Source: Nonomuraea maritima (lineage in GTDB: Bacteria; Actinomycetota; Actinomycetes; Streptosporangiales; Streptosporangiaceae). From it: a stretch of DNA of 64,000 bases. How positions within the stretch are numbered: the stretch's first letter is position 1; every line of letters starts with the position of its first letter. The notes beneath the pieces were generated by a model that was given only the letters and a program-made list of their open reading frames with translations, did not search any database and was not told where the DNA came from. This document shows positions 32,722 through 41,221 of the stretch, one piece after another. The stretch covers positions 62,001 to 126,000 of the forward strand of contig NZ_FNFB01000016.1 in the NCBI RefSeq assembly GCF_900100395.1, in the 5' to 3' direction. Position numbers and translations under genes: made by a program.

Positions 32722-34106
32722 CCGCGGTCGCGGCTCCCGTGACCGCCGCCGTCGCGCTCCGCCCGGACGCGGACGTGCGGCTGCACGGCGACGTCACCGT
32801 CATCGCCCACCCCTTCCGCAGGGTCGCCGTACGGGGTCTCGGCCCGCGCATCACCGCCCTGCTGGCCGGTCTGCGCGACCGGCCAGCCACCGTGGAGCAC
32901 CTGGTGGACCGGCTCGCCGTCGACGGCGGTTCGAGCGCGGAGATCGCCACGCTGTATCTGGCGCTGGCCCGGCTGGACGACATGCTGGTGCACACACTGG
33001 ATGGGCTGGTGCGAGTGGTGCCGGTGACGCGCGAAGCGGCCTTCGAACCGCGTGCCCTGGCTCCCACCGACAAGGTGCGCCTGTCCAGATTCGCCGTCGT
33101 CCGGCGGCACGGCTCCCTGCTGGTACTCGAGTCGCCGCTGGCCAGACATCGGGTGGAACTGGGCTCGGAGGCGATGCCCCTGGTGGCGGCCCTGGCCGGG
33201 CCGGTGACGGTCGTGGAGGCGTCCCGCGGGCTGCCGGCCGTCGCCGATGCGCACCAGGCTCTGGGCTACCTGGCGGGTGCCGGAATGGTCGACGTCGCCG
33301 TGGACGGGGACTTCCCCGAGGACACCGACCCGGCCCTGCGCCCATGGGACTTCCACGATCTGCTCTTCCACAGCCGCAGCCGGCTCGGCAGGTTCGACGG
33401 TGAGTTCGGCGCGACCTTCCGCTTCCTGGGTGAGCTGGAGCCGGAACCCGCGATCAAACCTCCGCCCCACGGCCGCGTCGTGCCGCTGCAGCGCCCGCAA
33501 CCGACGGAACTACCGCCGCTGGACGCGGTCCTGGAGGCGCGGCGTTCCGTACGCGACTACGCTCCAGAGCCGCCCACCGCGGCCCAGCTGGGGGAGCTGC
33601 TGTACCGGTCGGCGCGCGTCAAGGGCCTGCTGGAGCCGAACGACTCCATGCCGTACGAGGCGAGCGCCCGGCCGTACCCCGGCGGGGGCGCCACCTACGA
33701 GCTGGAGCTCTACCTCGTCGTACGGCGCTGCGACGGGCTCGATGCAGGCGTCTACTACTACGACCCGCTCGGCCATCACCTGGTGGAGCTGGCACACCGC
33801 GCCGGGGACGCCGAGGCCGCGCTGGCCACAGCCCACCAGGCCACCGCCGGCGCGGTCGTGCCCGATGTGCTGATCATCGTCACGGCCAGGTTCCGGCGGG
33901 TGTCGTGGAAGTACGCCGGCATGGCCTACGCCACCGTCCTGAAGAACGTGGGCGTGCTCTACCAGACCTTCTACCTCGTGGCGACCGCGATGGGCCTGGC
34001 GCCCTGCGGGCTGGGCAGCGGCGATGCGGACCTGTCCGCCCGGCTGCTCGGGCTCGACTGGGTGGCGGAGTCCTCGGTCGGCGAGTTCCTCATCGGACGC
34101 GCGTGA
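32718..34106 (+). CDS. SagB-type FMN-dependent azoline dehydrogenase
   Basis: 462 residues from a GTG overlapping the YcaO stop (GTGA). The N-terminal about 250 residues include a winged-helix-like segment; the nitroreductase domain follows with RRSVRDYAPEPPTAAQLGEL, the catalytic Lys398-Tyr399 pair (VSWKYAGMAYATVLKNVGVL) and CGLGSGD near the end. It should oxidise the azolines made by YcaO to oxazoles or thiazoles using FMN. Overlap with YcaO and the usual pairing make a joint complex likely. Confidence 0.9.
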   Translation: MTAVAAPVTAAVALRPDADVRLHGDVTVIAHPFRRVAVRGLGPRITALLAGLRDRPATVEHLVDRLAVDGGSSAEIATLYLALARLDDMLVHTLDGLVRVVPVTREAAFEPRALAPTDKVRLSRFAVVRRHGSLLVLESPLARHRVELGSEAMPLVAALAGPVTVVEASRGLPAVADAHQALGYLAGAGMVDVAVDGDFPEDTDPALRPWDFHDLLFHSRSRLGRFDGEFGATFRFLGELEPEPAIKPPPHGRVVPLQRPQPTELPPLDAVLEARRSVRDYAPEPPTAAQLGELLYRSARVKGLLEPNDSMPYEASARPYPGGGATYELELYLVVRRCDGLDAGVYYYDPLGHHLVELAHRAGDAEAALATAHQATAGAVVPDVLIIVTARFRRVSWKYAGMAYATVLKNVGVLYQTFYLVATAMGLAPCGLGSGDADLSARLLGLDWVAESSVGEFLIGRA

Positions 34107-34280
34107 CCTGAGCGAACGATCGGCGCCGCTCCCGAAGGGCGGGGCCGGGCAGCGGACCTGTGATGTTCGTCATGAGCTGGAGGTGTCATTTGAATCTGGC
34201 CGGTCGGCGCAGGCGACGAGATCGTGGCAGCAGTGGAGCCGGACGCATCGCCGCGCCCGGCGACCCGCAAGGAGGGGCCC

Positions 34281-34589
34281 ATGGGCGAGAGCGTCTACAT
34301 CCTCGGTGACGAGGACCGCAGGAAGTTCGCGCGACTGATCGCCGCCGCGTGGGCCGACGAGGAGATCAAGGCACGGTACGAACGCCGGCCGCGGCCGATG
34401 CTGGCCGAGTTCGGCATCGCCTACCCGGAAGGCGTGGTCACACCCCCGCTCCCGGACAGGCCCGCGGGGGAGTTCGACGTGGAGGAGCTGGAGTCCGCCG
34501 CTGGAGGTTCGCTCGGCTCAGCCAGCTCGGTGAGCTCGATAGGCGGCTCCGCCCTGACGGCGTGGACCGTGGGGTCCAGCGGAAGCTGA
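34281..34589 (+). CDS. RiPP precursor 4: NHLP-type leader, cysteine-free core, paralogue of precursor 1
   Basis: 102 residues with ribosome site AAGGAGGGG. The 76-residue leader has the same length and plan as precursor 1 (KFARLIAAAWADEEIKARYE, MLAEFGIAYPEG, VEELESAAGG). The 26-residue core is SLGSASSVSSIGGSALTAWTVGSSGS split here as SLGSASSVSSIGG + SALTAWTVGSSGS: 10 Ser, 2 Thr, one Trp and no Cys. The core start (LGSASSVSS) and end (GSSGS) are identical to precursor 1, so the duplicates differ mainly in the middle. It follows SagB after 174 bp. Confidence 0.88.
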   Translation: MGESVYILGDEDRRKFARLIAAAWADEEIKARYERRPRPMLAEFGIAYPEGVVTPPLPDRPAGEFDVEELESAAGGSLGSASSVSSIGGSALTAWTVGSSGS

Positions 34590-34638
34590 CAGGCGGGGCC
34601 AGGGGCCGCGGCCGCGTCGGGAGGACAGGAGTGCGAGC

Positions 34639-35586
34639 ATGGACGAGACGGTGATCGAGGTCGCCGATCTGCGCAAACGATACGGCGACCTGACCGCCGT
34701 GGACGGGATCTCCTTCGAGGTGCGCCGCGGCGAGGTGTTCGCGCTGCTCGGCACCAACGGCGCGGGCAAGACCTCCACGATCGAGATCATGGAGGGCTAC
34801 CTGAAGCCCTCGGGCGGCACGGTGAAGATCTTCGGTCATGATCCGGCCGACCGGAGGTCCCTGCGCTCCAGGACCGGCCTGGTCCTTCAGGAGTCCGGCC
34901 TGTTCGGCGAGCTGACCGCCGGTGAGACCGTCGATGCCTGGCGGCGCTTCACCTCCGGCGCGAGGCCCAGGCAGGAGGCCCTCGACCTGGTCGGCCTCGG
35001 CGACCAGGCCGGGACGAAGGTCAAGCACATGTCGGGCGGCGAGAAGCGCAAGCTCGACATCACGCTGGCCGTCCTGGGCCGTCCCGAACTGCTCTTCCTG
35101 GACGAGCCGACCACCGGGCTCGACCCCGAGGCCCGCCGCAGGGTCAGGCGCCTGGTGCGCGACCTGACCGAGGCGGGCACCACGGTGCTGCTGACCACGC
35201 ACTACCTGGAGGAGGCCCAGGAACTGGCCTCCCGGGTGGCCATCATGGACCGCGGGCGGATCATGGCGTACGGGACCATGGCGGAGGTGCTCGGCCGCGG
35301 CACGGGGCGGGTCGCCTTCGAGATGCCGCCCGGCACCGACCTGGACGGCCTGACGCTCGGCGCGGGACACGAGCCGAACGTGACCGGGCAGCGGTGCGTG
35401 ATCGTCACGGCTGATCCCGAGTCCGTCGCGCACGCCGTACTCGGCTGGGCGCACGCCAACGGTGTGCGGATCGCCGGGCTCGACGTCCGGCAGGCAACGC
35501 TGGAGGAGGTCTTCCTCGACATCGCCGACGGTGACATCGCCGACGGTGTCATCGCCGACGGGGACCGGCAGGAGGCGCCGAAGTGA
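34639..35586 (+). CDS. ABC exporter ATP-binding protein (DrrA-like), cluster-associated
   Basis: 315 residues. Walker A GTNGAGKT, signature MSGGEKRKLD, Walker B LLFLDEPTTGLDP, His switch TTHYLEEAQ. The C-terminus contains a short tandem repeat (DIADGDIADGVIADGD) that corresponds to a 15-bp direct repeat in the DNA. Lying directly after precursor 4 and coupled to a permease (ATGA-like 4-bp overlap), it is a likely self-protection or second export system for the cluster product. Confidence 0.87.
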   Translation: MDETVIEVADLRKRYGDLTAVDGISFEVRRGEVFALLGTNGAGKTSTIEIMEGYLKPSGGTVKIFGHDPADRRSLRSRTGLVLQESGLFGELTAGETVDAWRRFTSGARPRQEALDLVGLGDQAGTKVKHMSGGEKRKLDITLAVLGRPELLFLDEPTTGLDPEARRRVRRLVRDLTEAGTTVLLTTHYLEEAQELASRVAIMDRGRIMAYGTMAEVLGRGTGRVAFEMPPGTDLDGLTLGAGHEPNVTGQRCVIVTADPESVAHAVLGWAHANGVRIAGLDVRQATLEEVFLDIADGDIADGVIADGDRQEAPK

Positions 35587-36386
35587 CCGCCTACACGCTC
35601 GCCCAGTTCCGGCTCAGCCACAAGCTCTTCTGGCGCACTCCCGCGATGGTGGCGATGGGCTTCGGCTTCCCGCTGGTCGTCGGTGGCCTGTTCCCGCTGA
35701 TGATGCCCGACGCCGCGTGGGGCGGAGCCAGCGTACGGGCGTACCTGGTCACCGGGGTTCTAGTGCTCTCGCTCGGGATGCTCGCCTTCATGAACCTCCT
35801 GGAAGTGCTGGTCCAGCGCAGGCAGCAGCTGATACTCAAGCGCCTGCGCGGCACCGAGCTGCCCGACCTGGCCATTTTCGCGGGCGAGATCCTCTGCGTG
35901 ACCGTCGTCGTGCTCGTGCAGGTGACCCTGCTGATCGCGCTGGCGCGAGTGGCGCACGGCATCGCCCTGCCGGTCAATCCCGCGCTGCTCATCGCCACGG
36001 TGATCGCCGGGACGGCGGTGTTCGCCGCGATGGCCGTGGCGGTGAGCGGGCGCATCCCGGCACAGGGCATGACGGTCTTCGTCGGTCTGCCCTTCCTGCT
36101 CCTGACCATCGGCCTGTCCGGCCTGGCCTACCCGGTCTCCCAGATGCCGGACTGGGCGCAGGTGCCGCTGTCCTACCTGCCCTTCACGCCGATCGCCAAC
36201 GGCATCCGCACCGCCTACCTCGGTCAGGACTTCGTCCACCAGCAGGGTTCGGCCGTGCCGGCGGACATCGGCGTGCTCGAGGGCTTCCAGGTGATGGGGC
36301 AGGGCTGGATCGTGCTGGCGGTGTGGCTGATCGCCGCGCTGTGGGCCGCGACGAGGTGGTTCAAGTGGGAGCCTCGGCGAGGCTGA
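35583..36386 (+). CDS. ABC-2 exporter permease, cluster-associated
   Basis: 267 residues with six hydrophobic segments; QRRQQLILKRLRGTELP after TM2 is the ABC-2 coupling region, and FTPIANGIRTAYLGQDF precedes the last helices. GTG start overlaps the ATPase stop. It is followed without gap by a sensor kinase, a layout known from peptide-antibiotic sensing/detoxification modules. It forms the membrane part of the exporter encoded just upstream. Confidence 0.86.
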   Translation: MTAYTLAQFRLSHKLFWRTPAMVAMGFGFPLVVGGLFPLMMPDAAWGGASVRAYLVTGVLVLSLGMLAFMNLLEVLVQRRQQLILKRLRGTELPDLAIFAGEILCVTVVVLVQVTLLIALARVAHGIALPVNPALLIATVIAGTAVFAAMAVAVSGRIPAQGMTVFVGLPFLLLTIGLSGLAYPVSQMPDWAQVPLSYLPFTPIANGIRTAYLGQDFVHQQGSAVPADIGVLEGFQVMGQGWIVLAVWLIAALWAATRWFKWEPRRG

Positions 36387-37534
36387 TCGGGGCGGGACCC
36401 CGAACGATCCTGGTCGCGCGGGTGACCGCGGGCGGCTTCGCGGTGGCCATGGCCGCTTTCGTGGCCATTCCCGTCGCCGAGGTGCTGAGGACCCTGCCCT
36501 CCGGCCACGCCGCCGCCGCGGTGGTCCTGCTGGCCGGCCTGACCGCCGGCTACCTGTGGCTGGTCATGGCCGCCGTGGCCGACCGGCCCACCCGGGCCGA
36601 TGTGCCCGTGCTCGCCGCGACCACCGGCCTGTCGGTCGCCGCCCCCTTCGTCGTGGGGCCGTCATGGCTGGTCATCGGCTTCATGCCGCCACTGGCCCTC
36701 GCCCTGACGCTCCGGGGATGGCGGGCCTTCGCCGGCTTCGCCGGGGCCCTGGTGGCCGGAGCCGTCCTGACCCGTCTGGGCGGCTCCACGTGGGTGGGGT
36801 ACGGCACGCTGCAGAACCTGCTCACCGCGGGGGCGCTGGTGGGCCTGGTGCTCTTCGCCGCACTGCTGCGCGAACTGCACCGCACCAGGCAGGAGCTGGC
36901 CACGCTCGCCGTCACCGAAGAGCGGCTGCGGTTCGCCAGGGAACTGCACGACGTGCTCGGGCACAATCTGTCGGTCATCGCGATGAAGACCGAGCTCGCC
37001 ATGCGGATCTCCGCCGAGCAGCGGGAGCGGCTGCACGCCGAGCTCTCCGACATCCACGGCATCGCCCGCCGGTCCCTCCATGACGTCCGGGCGGTCGTCA
37101 AGGGGTACCGCGAGATGTCCCTGGAGCGCGAGCTGGGCGGGGTGCGCCGGGTGCTGCAGGCCGCGGGGATCAGCTGCGACTTCCACGACATACCCGCCAC
37201 CCTGGATCTCGCGACCAAGGTGGCGCTCGCCTGGGCCGTACGGGAGGCGGCCACCAACATCCTGCGGCACAGCCGGGCGACCGTGTGCAACCTGACCGTG
37301 GAACAGGACGACAAGCGGGGCCGGATCAGGATCGGCCTGTCCAACGACGGCGCTCTGGCCGAGAGCTCCGACACCGACGGCAGCGGCCTGGCCGGGGTAC
37401 GGGAGCGGCTGACGCAGGTAGGCGGCACCAGCACCCGGCGCACCACCCAGGACGGCTGGTTCCATCTCGTCCTGGACGTCCCCCGCGAGCCCGCGGCGGC
37501 GACGCTCGTCCCTTCCCAACGGGAGAGATCATGA
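36365..37534 (+). CDS. NarL-type sensor histidine kinase 1
   Basis: 389 residues from GTG 36365, overlapping the permease end by 22 bp. Five to six membrane segments occupy residues 10-170. HisKA_3 shows the phospho-acceptor His in RFARELHDVLGHNLS; the ATPase has the N-box VREAATNILRHS and a G-box DGSGLAGVRERL. It probably senses an extracellular or membrane signal, perhaps the cluster peptide, and phosphorylates the regulator encoded next (ATGA overlap). Confidence 0.88.
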   Translation: MGASARLIGAGPRTILVARVTAGGFAVAMAAFVAIPVAEVLRTLPSGHAAAAVVLLAGLTAGYLWLVMAAVADRPTRADVPVLAATTGLSVAAPFVVGPSWLVIGFMPPLALALTLRGWRAFAGFAGALVAGAVLTRLGGSTWVGYGTLQNLLTAGALVGLVLFAALLRELHRTRQELATLAVTEERLRFARELHDVLGHNLSVIAMKTELAMRISAEQRERLHAELSDIHGIARRSLHDVRAVVKGYREMSLERELGGVRRVLQAAGISCDFHDIPATLDLATKVALAWAVREAATNILRHSRATVCNLTVEQDDKRGRIRIGLSNDGALAESSDTDGSGLAGVRERLTQVGGTSTRRTTQDGWFHLVLDVPREPAAATLVPSQRERS

Positions 37535-38175
37535 TCAGAGTGTTGATCGCGGAGGATCACGACCTCATCAGAGGCGCCCTGATCGCCCTGCTGTCGGAGG
37601 AGCCCGACATCCGCGTGGTCGGAGAGGTGAACAGAGGAGACGCCATCCTGCCGGCCGTGGCCGAGTCCCGGCCCGACGTCGCCCTGCTGGACATCGGGTT
37701 GCCCGGCATCGACGGGCTGGAGGCCGCCGACCGGCTCAGGCAGCTCGACAGGCCGCCACCGGTGCTGATCCTGACCAGCGTGGGCACCCAGGGCAACTTC
37801 GAGCGGGCGATGGCGGCGGGCGTTCGTGGCTTCCTGGTCAAGGACGCCCCCGCGCACCGGCTGACCGACGCGATCCGCGCCGTGGCAAGGGGAGAGCGGG
37901 TCATCGACATGGAGCTCGCCGACGACGCACTCGACGCGGACGCCGACGTCGACACCAACCCCCTGACGCCCAGGGAGGTCAGCGTGCTCGCGGCCGTGGC
38001 CGCCGGCGAGGGCATCCACCAGCTGAGCCGGCGGCTCGGGCTGTCGGCTCACACGGTCCGCAACTACCTGGCGGCCGCGAGACTGAAGACCGGAGGACGT
38101 ACTGACGAGGAGGCGGTCCGGGCGGCGATGGTCAACGGCTGGCTGGGCGTACGGACGACCGCCGCCAACGGCTGA
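37531..38175 (+). CDS. NarL/LuxR-type response regulator 1
   Basis: 214 residues. The receiver has the acidic pair in AEDHD, phospho-acceptor Asp54 in LLDIGLPG and Lys in FLVKDAP. The C-terminal LuxR helix-turn-helix is PLTPREVSVLAAVAAGEGIH with LSRRLGLSAHTVRNYLAAA. ATG overlaps the stop of its kinase. Likely to activate promoters of the RiPP/exporter genes; targets are not identifiable by eye. Confidence 0.9.
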   Translation: MIRVLIAEDHDLIRGALIALLSEEPDIRVVGEVNRGDAILPAVAESRPDVALLDIGLPGIDGLEAADRLRQLDRPPPVLILTSVGTQGNFERAMAAGVRGFLVKDAPAHRLTDAIRAVARGERVIDMELADDALDADADVDTNPLTPREVSVLAAVAAGEGIHQLSRRLGLSAHTVRNYLAAARLKTGGRTDEEAVRAAMVNGWLGVRTTAANG

Positions 38176-38253
38176 CCTACGGCGGTTGATCGTGAGACCG
38201 GTGCCTGTCAGGATGGACGGGGTCGTGGGTGCCGGACACACAGGGGATGACCG

Positions 38254-39444
38254 GTGACTGGTAGGGACGCAGCGCAGGCCGCAGTGCGTGACCTGTTACA
38301 CGACATTCGCCGTGCGGGCCGCCCGGCCGGCATCGCGATCGCCGGCGTGGCGCTCCCGTGGGCGGGGCTGCCCGCCGCGGCCCTGCTGCTGCGTGCCTCC
38401 CCGCTCGACGCGCTGGTTCTGGCCGTACTGCTGTCCTTGCTGCTCGTGCCCTACGCGGCCGCCGCCGTCCGCTACGTCACGGGGCAGGACCGGCCGCCAG
38501 GAGGCCCCCGTACGGTCGTGCTGTCCGCGGTCGCGGTCTACGTGGCCGCGCTCGCCTTCGGCGACTTCCTGCTCTACCTTCCCGGCGTCGTCGCCGTGCT
38601 GGCCGTGCTGTGGCTTCCCGGCCGGGTCGCGTGGGCGGTGGTCGCGGCGGTCACCCTCGCGGAGATCCCCCTGGTCGCCGCGATCGACCCGTACTACGGC
38701 GGTTCGGCGGTCATCGCCGCGGCGAGTCTCCTCGTCTCCGTGCTGCTCCAGCTCGGAGTGCTGCGTTACGTCCGGCTGGAGCGGGATCTGCGCGCCGTAC
38801 GCGCGGAGCTGTCCGAGGCGGCCGTCGACCTCGACCGGATGCGTGTCGCACGGGAGCTGCACGACCTGCTGGGCCAGACGCTGACCGCCATCACCCTCAA
38901 GACGGAGCTGGCCATCGCCCTGGTCGACGCCGACCGCCGGCAGGCCGCGCAGGAGCTCCGCACGGCGTGCGCCATCGCGGACGAGGCGCGCGCCGAGGTG
39001 AAGGACGTCGTACGCGGCCGGCGCACCCTCGACGTCGGAGCCGAGCTGTCGTCGGCGGTGTCCCTGCTGGAGCTGTCCGGAGCGAGCTGCATCGTCCGGA
39101 CGTGCCTGGACGAGGTGGATGCCGAGGTGGGCAACGCCGTGGGCTGGATCGTCCGCGAGGCCGCCACCAACATCGTCCGGCACAGCGCCGCGACCAGCTG
39201 CGTGATCGAGCTGGAGGAGGACGCGGGGCGCGTGCGCCTGCTCATCTGGAACGACGGCGTCCCCGCTGGTGGGGAGCCGGTGTGGGGGTCCGGTCTGAGA
39301 GGGCTCGACAGGCGCGTGGCAAGGATGAGTGGAACGCTGACCGTCGGCAGGAACGGCGCCGACGGGTTCGCCGTGCGGGTGGACCTGCCCGCCGATCCCG
39401 GGTTGGAGAGGGTGGCCGCGGGTGATTCGAGTTCTGCTGGCTGA
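38254..39444 (+). CDS. NarL-type sensor histidine kinase 2
   Basis: 396 residues from GTG 38254. Five or six hydrophobic helices in residues 25-175, HisKA_3 with His in RVARELHDLLGQTLT, N-box VREAATNIVRHS, G-box WGSGLRGLDRRV. Similar in plan to kinase 1 (a duplicated two-component module). The GTG start of its regulator lies inside its last codons (23-bp overlap). Stimulus unknown. Confidence 0.87.
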   Translation: MTGRDAAQAAVRDLLHDIRRAGRPAGIAIAGVALPWAGLPAAALLLRASPLDALVLAVLLSLLLVPYAAAAVRYVTGQDRPPGGPRTVVLSAVAVYVAALAFGDFLLYLPGVVAVLAVLWLPGRVAWAVVAAVTLAEIPLVAAIDPYYGGSAVIAAASLLVSVLLQLGVLRYVRLERDLRAVRAELSEAAVDLDRMRVARELHDLLGQTLTAITLKTELAIALVDADRRQAAQELRTACAIADEARAEVKDVVRGRRTLDVGAELSSAVSLLELSGASCIVRTCLDEVDAEVGNAVGWIVREAATNIVRHSAATSCVIELEEDAGRVRLLIWNDGVPAGGEPVWGSGLRGLDRRVARMSGTLTVGRNGADGFAVRVDLPADPGLERVAAGDSSSAG

Positions 39445-40027
39445 GGACCACGGAGTCGTACGGGGTGCGCTGGTCGCGCTGCTCAACCTCACCGGCGACA
39501 TCACGGTGGTGGCCGAGACGGGACGTGGCGACAGGGTGCTCGCGGAGGCGCTGTCCAGCCGGCCGCACGTCGCCGTGATCGACATCGAGATGCCGCGCCT
39601 GGACGGCATCGCCGCCACGGAGCGGCTGGTGAGCGCGGTTCCTGAGTGCCGGGTGCTCATCCTCACCGGACTGGCCCAGACCGGTCTGCTCAGGCAGGCG
39701 CTGGAGGCGGGCGCCACCGGGTTCCTCATGAAGGACGCGCCGACGGAGCGGCTCGCCGAGAGCATCCGCAGAGTGGCGGACGGCGAACAGGTCGTCGACG
39801 GGTCGCTGGCGTTCGCGGCGATGCGCGCACCGGCCAGCCCGCTCACGGAGCGTGAGACGGACGTGCTCGTCGCCATCGGCTCAGGCGCCACCACCGGCGA
39901 GATCGCCGACAAGCTGCACCTGTCGGTGGCGACGGTGCGCAACTACATCTCGAGCGTGCTCACCAAGACCGGGGCACGCAACCGTACCGACGCCGTACGC
40001 ATCGCCTCGGAGTCGGGCTGGATCTGA
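39422..40027 (+). CDS. NarL/LuxR-type response regulator 2
   Basis: 201 residues from GTG 39422. Receiver: AEDHG, Asp54 in VIDIEMPR, Lys in FLMKDAP. LuxR HTH: PLTERETDVLVAIGSGATTG with IADKLHLSVATVRNYISSVL. It is paralogous to regulator 1 (MIRVL-AEDH--RGAL-ALL identical layout). It is the last gene of the plus-strand cluster; the convergent flavin oxidoreductase stop is 21 bp away, without a visible terminator. Confidence 0.9.
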   Translation: MIRVLLAEDHGVVRGALVALLNLTGDITVVAETGRGDRVLAEALSSRPHVAVIDIEMPRLDGIAATERLVSAVPECRVLILTGLAQTGLLRQALEAGATGFLMKDAPTERLAESIRRVADGEQVVDGSLAFAAMRAPASPLTERETDVLVAIGSGATTGEIADKLHLSVATVRNYISSVLTKTGARNRTDAVRIASESGWI

Positions 40028-40048
40028 GGCGCTTGAGGCGTCCCGCCG

Positions 40049-41179
40049 TCACTCCGTCAGGCGGCGCAGGCGTTCGACCGCGTCACCGAACTCGCTCAGC
40101 ATGTCGTGGACCACGTCACGTGCCGGCCGGACCCGGTCGAGCTGGCCCACGACCTGGCCGACGAAGTAGTTGACCAGCTCCACCGCGCCCGGCTCGCCCT
40201 TCTCGGCCGCCGCGGCGATGCGCGCCATCGCCCCCTCGGCCACCAGCATCTGCAGCGGCATGCCGAGGGCGCCGGGGCTCTCGGGGCCGGAGTCCCACTC
40301 GTCCGTCCAGGCCGAGCGCAGCTGCCGGGCCGGCTTCCCGGTGCGCGACCGCGACCGTACGGTGTCGAGCGACGAGGCCGCGAGGAGCTTGCGCTTGACC
40401 GCCGGCGGTGTCTCCGCCTCCTCGGTGGTGAGCCAGACGGAGCCGCACCACACGCCCTCGGCGCCGAGCGCCATCGCCGCCGCCATCTGCCGCCCCGACG
40501 CGATGCCGCCCGCCGCGAGCACAGGAACCGGCGCGACCGCGTCCACGACCTGGGGGACGAGCACCATCGTGGACACCTCGCCGGTGTGCCCGCCGGCCTC
40601 GGTGCCCTGCGCGACGACGATGTCCACCCCGGCCTCCACCTGCCGGCGCGCGTGCTCGACCGTGCCGACCAGCGCCGCGACCGGGACGCCGGCGTCCCGC
40701 GCCTTCGCCACCATCTCGGGCGGGGGCGGGCCGAGGGCGCTGGCGATCAGACCGACGCGGTGCCTGAGCGCCACGTCGATGAGGACCGACGCGCCCGCCG
40801 CGGTCACCCGCCTGCCGAACTCGTCGGCCGTCATCGTCGGCGGCCGCGCCGAGGCGCTGACGCCGTACTTGGACAGCAGGTGGGTGACGAAGTCGCGGTG
40901 CCGGTCGGGGACGAAGTCGAGCAGGTGACCGCCCCGCTCGCGCGCGGAGGGGTCGATCCGGCCCGGCACGAGCACGTCCACGCCGTACGGCCGGCCGCCC
41001 ACCCGTTCGTCGAGCCAGCTCAGCTCCGTGTCGAGCCGCTCGGGCGAGTACGCGACCGCGCCCAGCACGCCGAAGCCGCCCGCCCTCGTCACCGCGGCCA
41101 CCACGTCACGGCAGTGGCTGAAGGCGAACAACGGCAGCTCGATCCCCAGGCGCTCACAGATGGAGGTCCGCATGGACAC
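40049..41179 (-). CDS. Nitronate-monooxygenase-like FMN oxidoreductase
   Basis: 376 residues (374 if started at the second Met, 41173). TIM-barrel FMN family: N-terminal FAFSHCRDVVAAVTRAGGFG, the VAQGTEAGGHTG phosphate-binding motif, and VLAAGGIASGRQMAAAMALG. Nitronate monooxygenases oxidise alkyl nitronates; many relatives are enoyl-reductase-like or of unknown substrate. Single gene, probably unrelated to the RiPP cluster that ends just beyond its stop. Confidence 0.82.
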   Translation of the reverse strand: MSMRTSICERLGIELPLFAFSHCRDVVAAVTRAGGFGVLGAVAYSPERLDTELSWLDERVGGRPYGVDVLVPGRIDPSARERGGHLLDFVPDRHRDFVTHLLSKYGVSASARPPTMTADEFGRRVTAAGASVLIDVALRHRVGLIASALGPPPPEMVAKARDAGVPVAALVGTVEHARRQVEAGVDIVVAQGTEAGGHTGEVSTMVLVPQVVDAVAPVPVLAAGGIASGRQMAAAMALGAEGVWCGSVWLTTEEAETPPAVKRKLLAASSLDTVRSRSRTGKPARQLRSAWTDEWDSGPESPGALGMPLQMLVAEGAMARIAAAAEKGEPGAVELVNYFVGQVVGQLDRVRPARDVVHDMLSEFGDAVERLRRLTE

Positions 41180-41221
41180 GACGCTAACCGTCAGAACATC
41201 CTTCGGTCCATCCCCGGGTTC

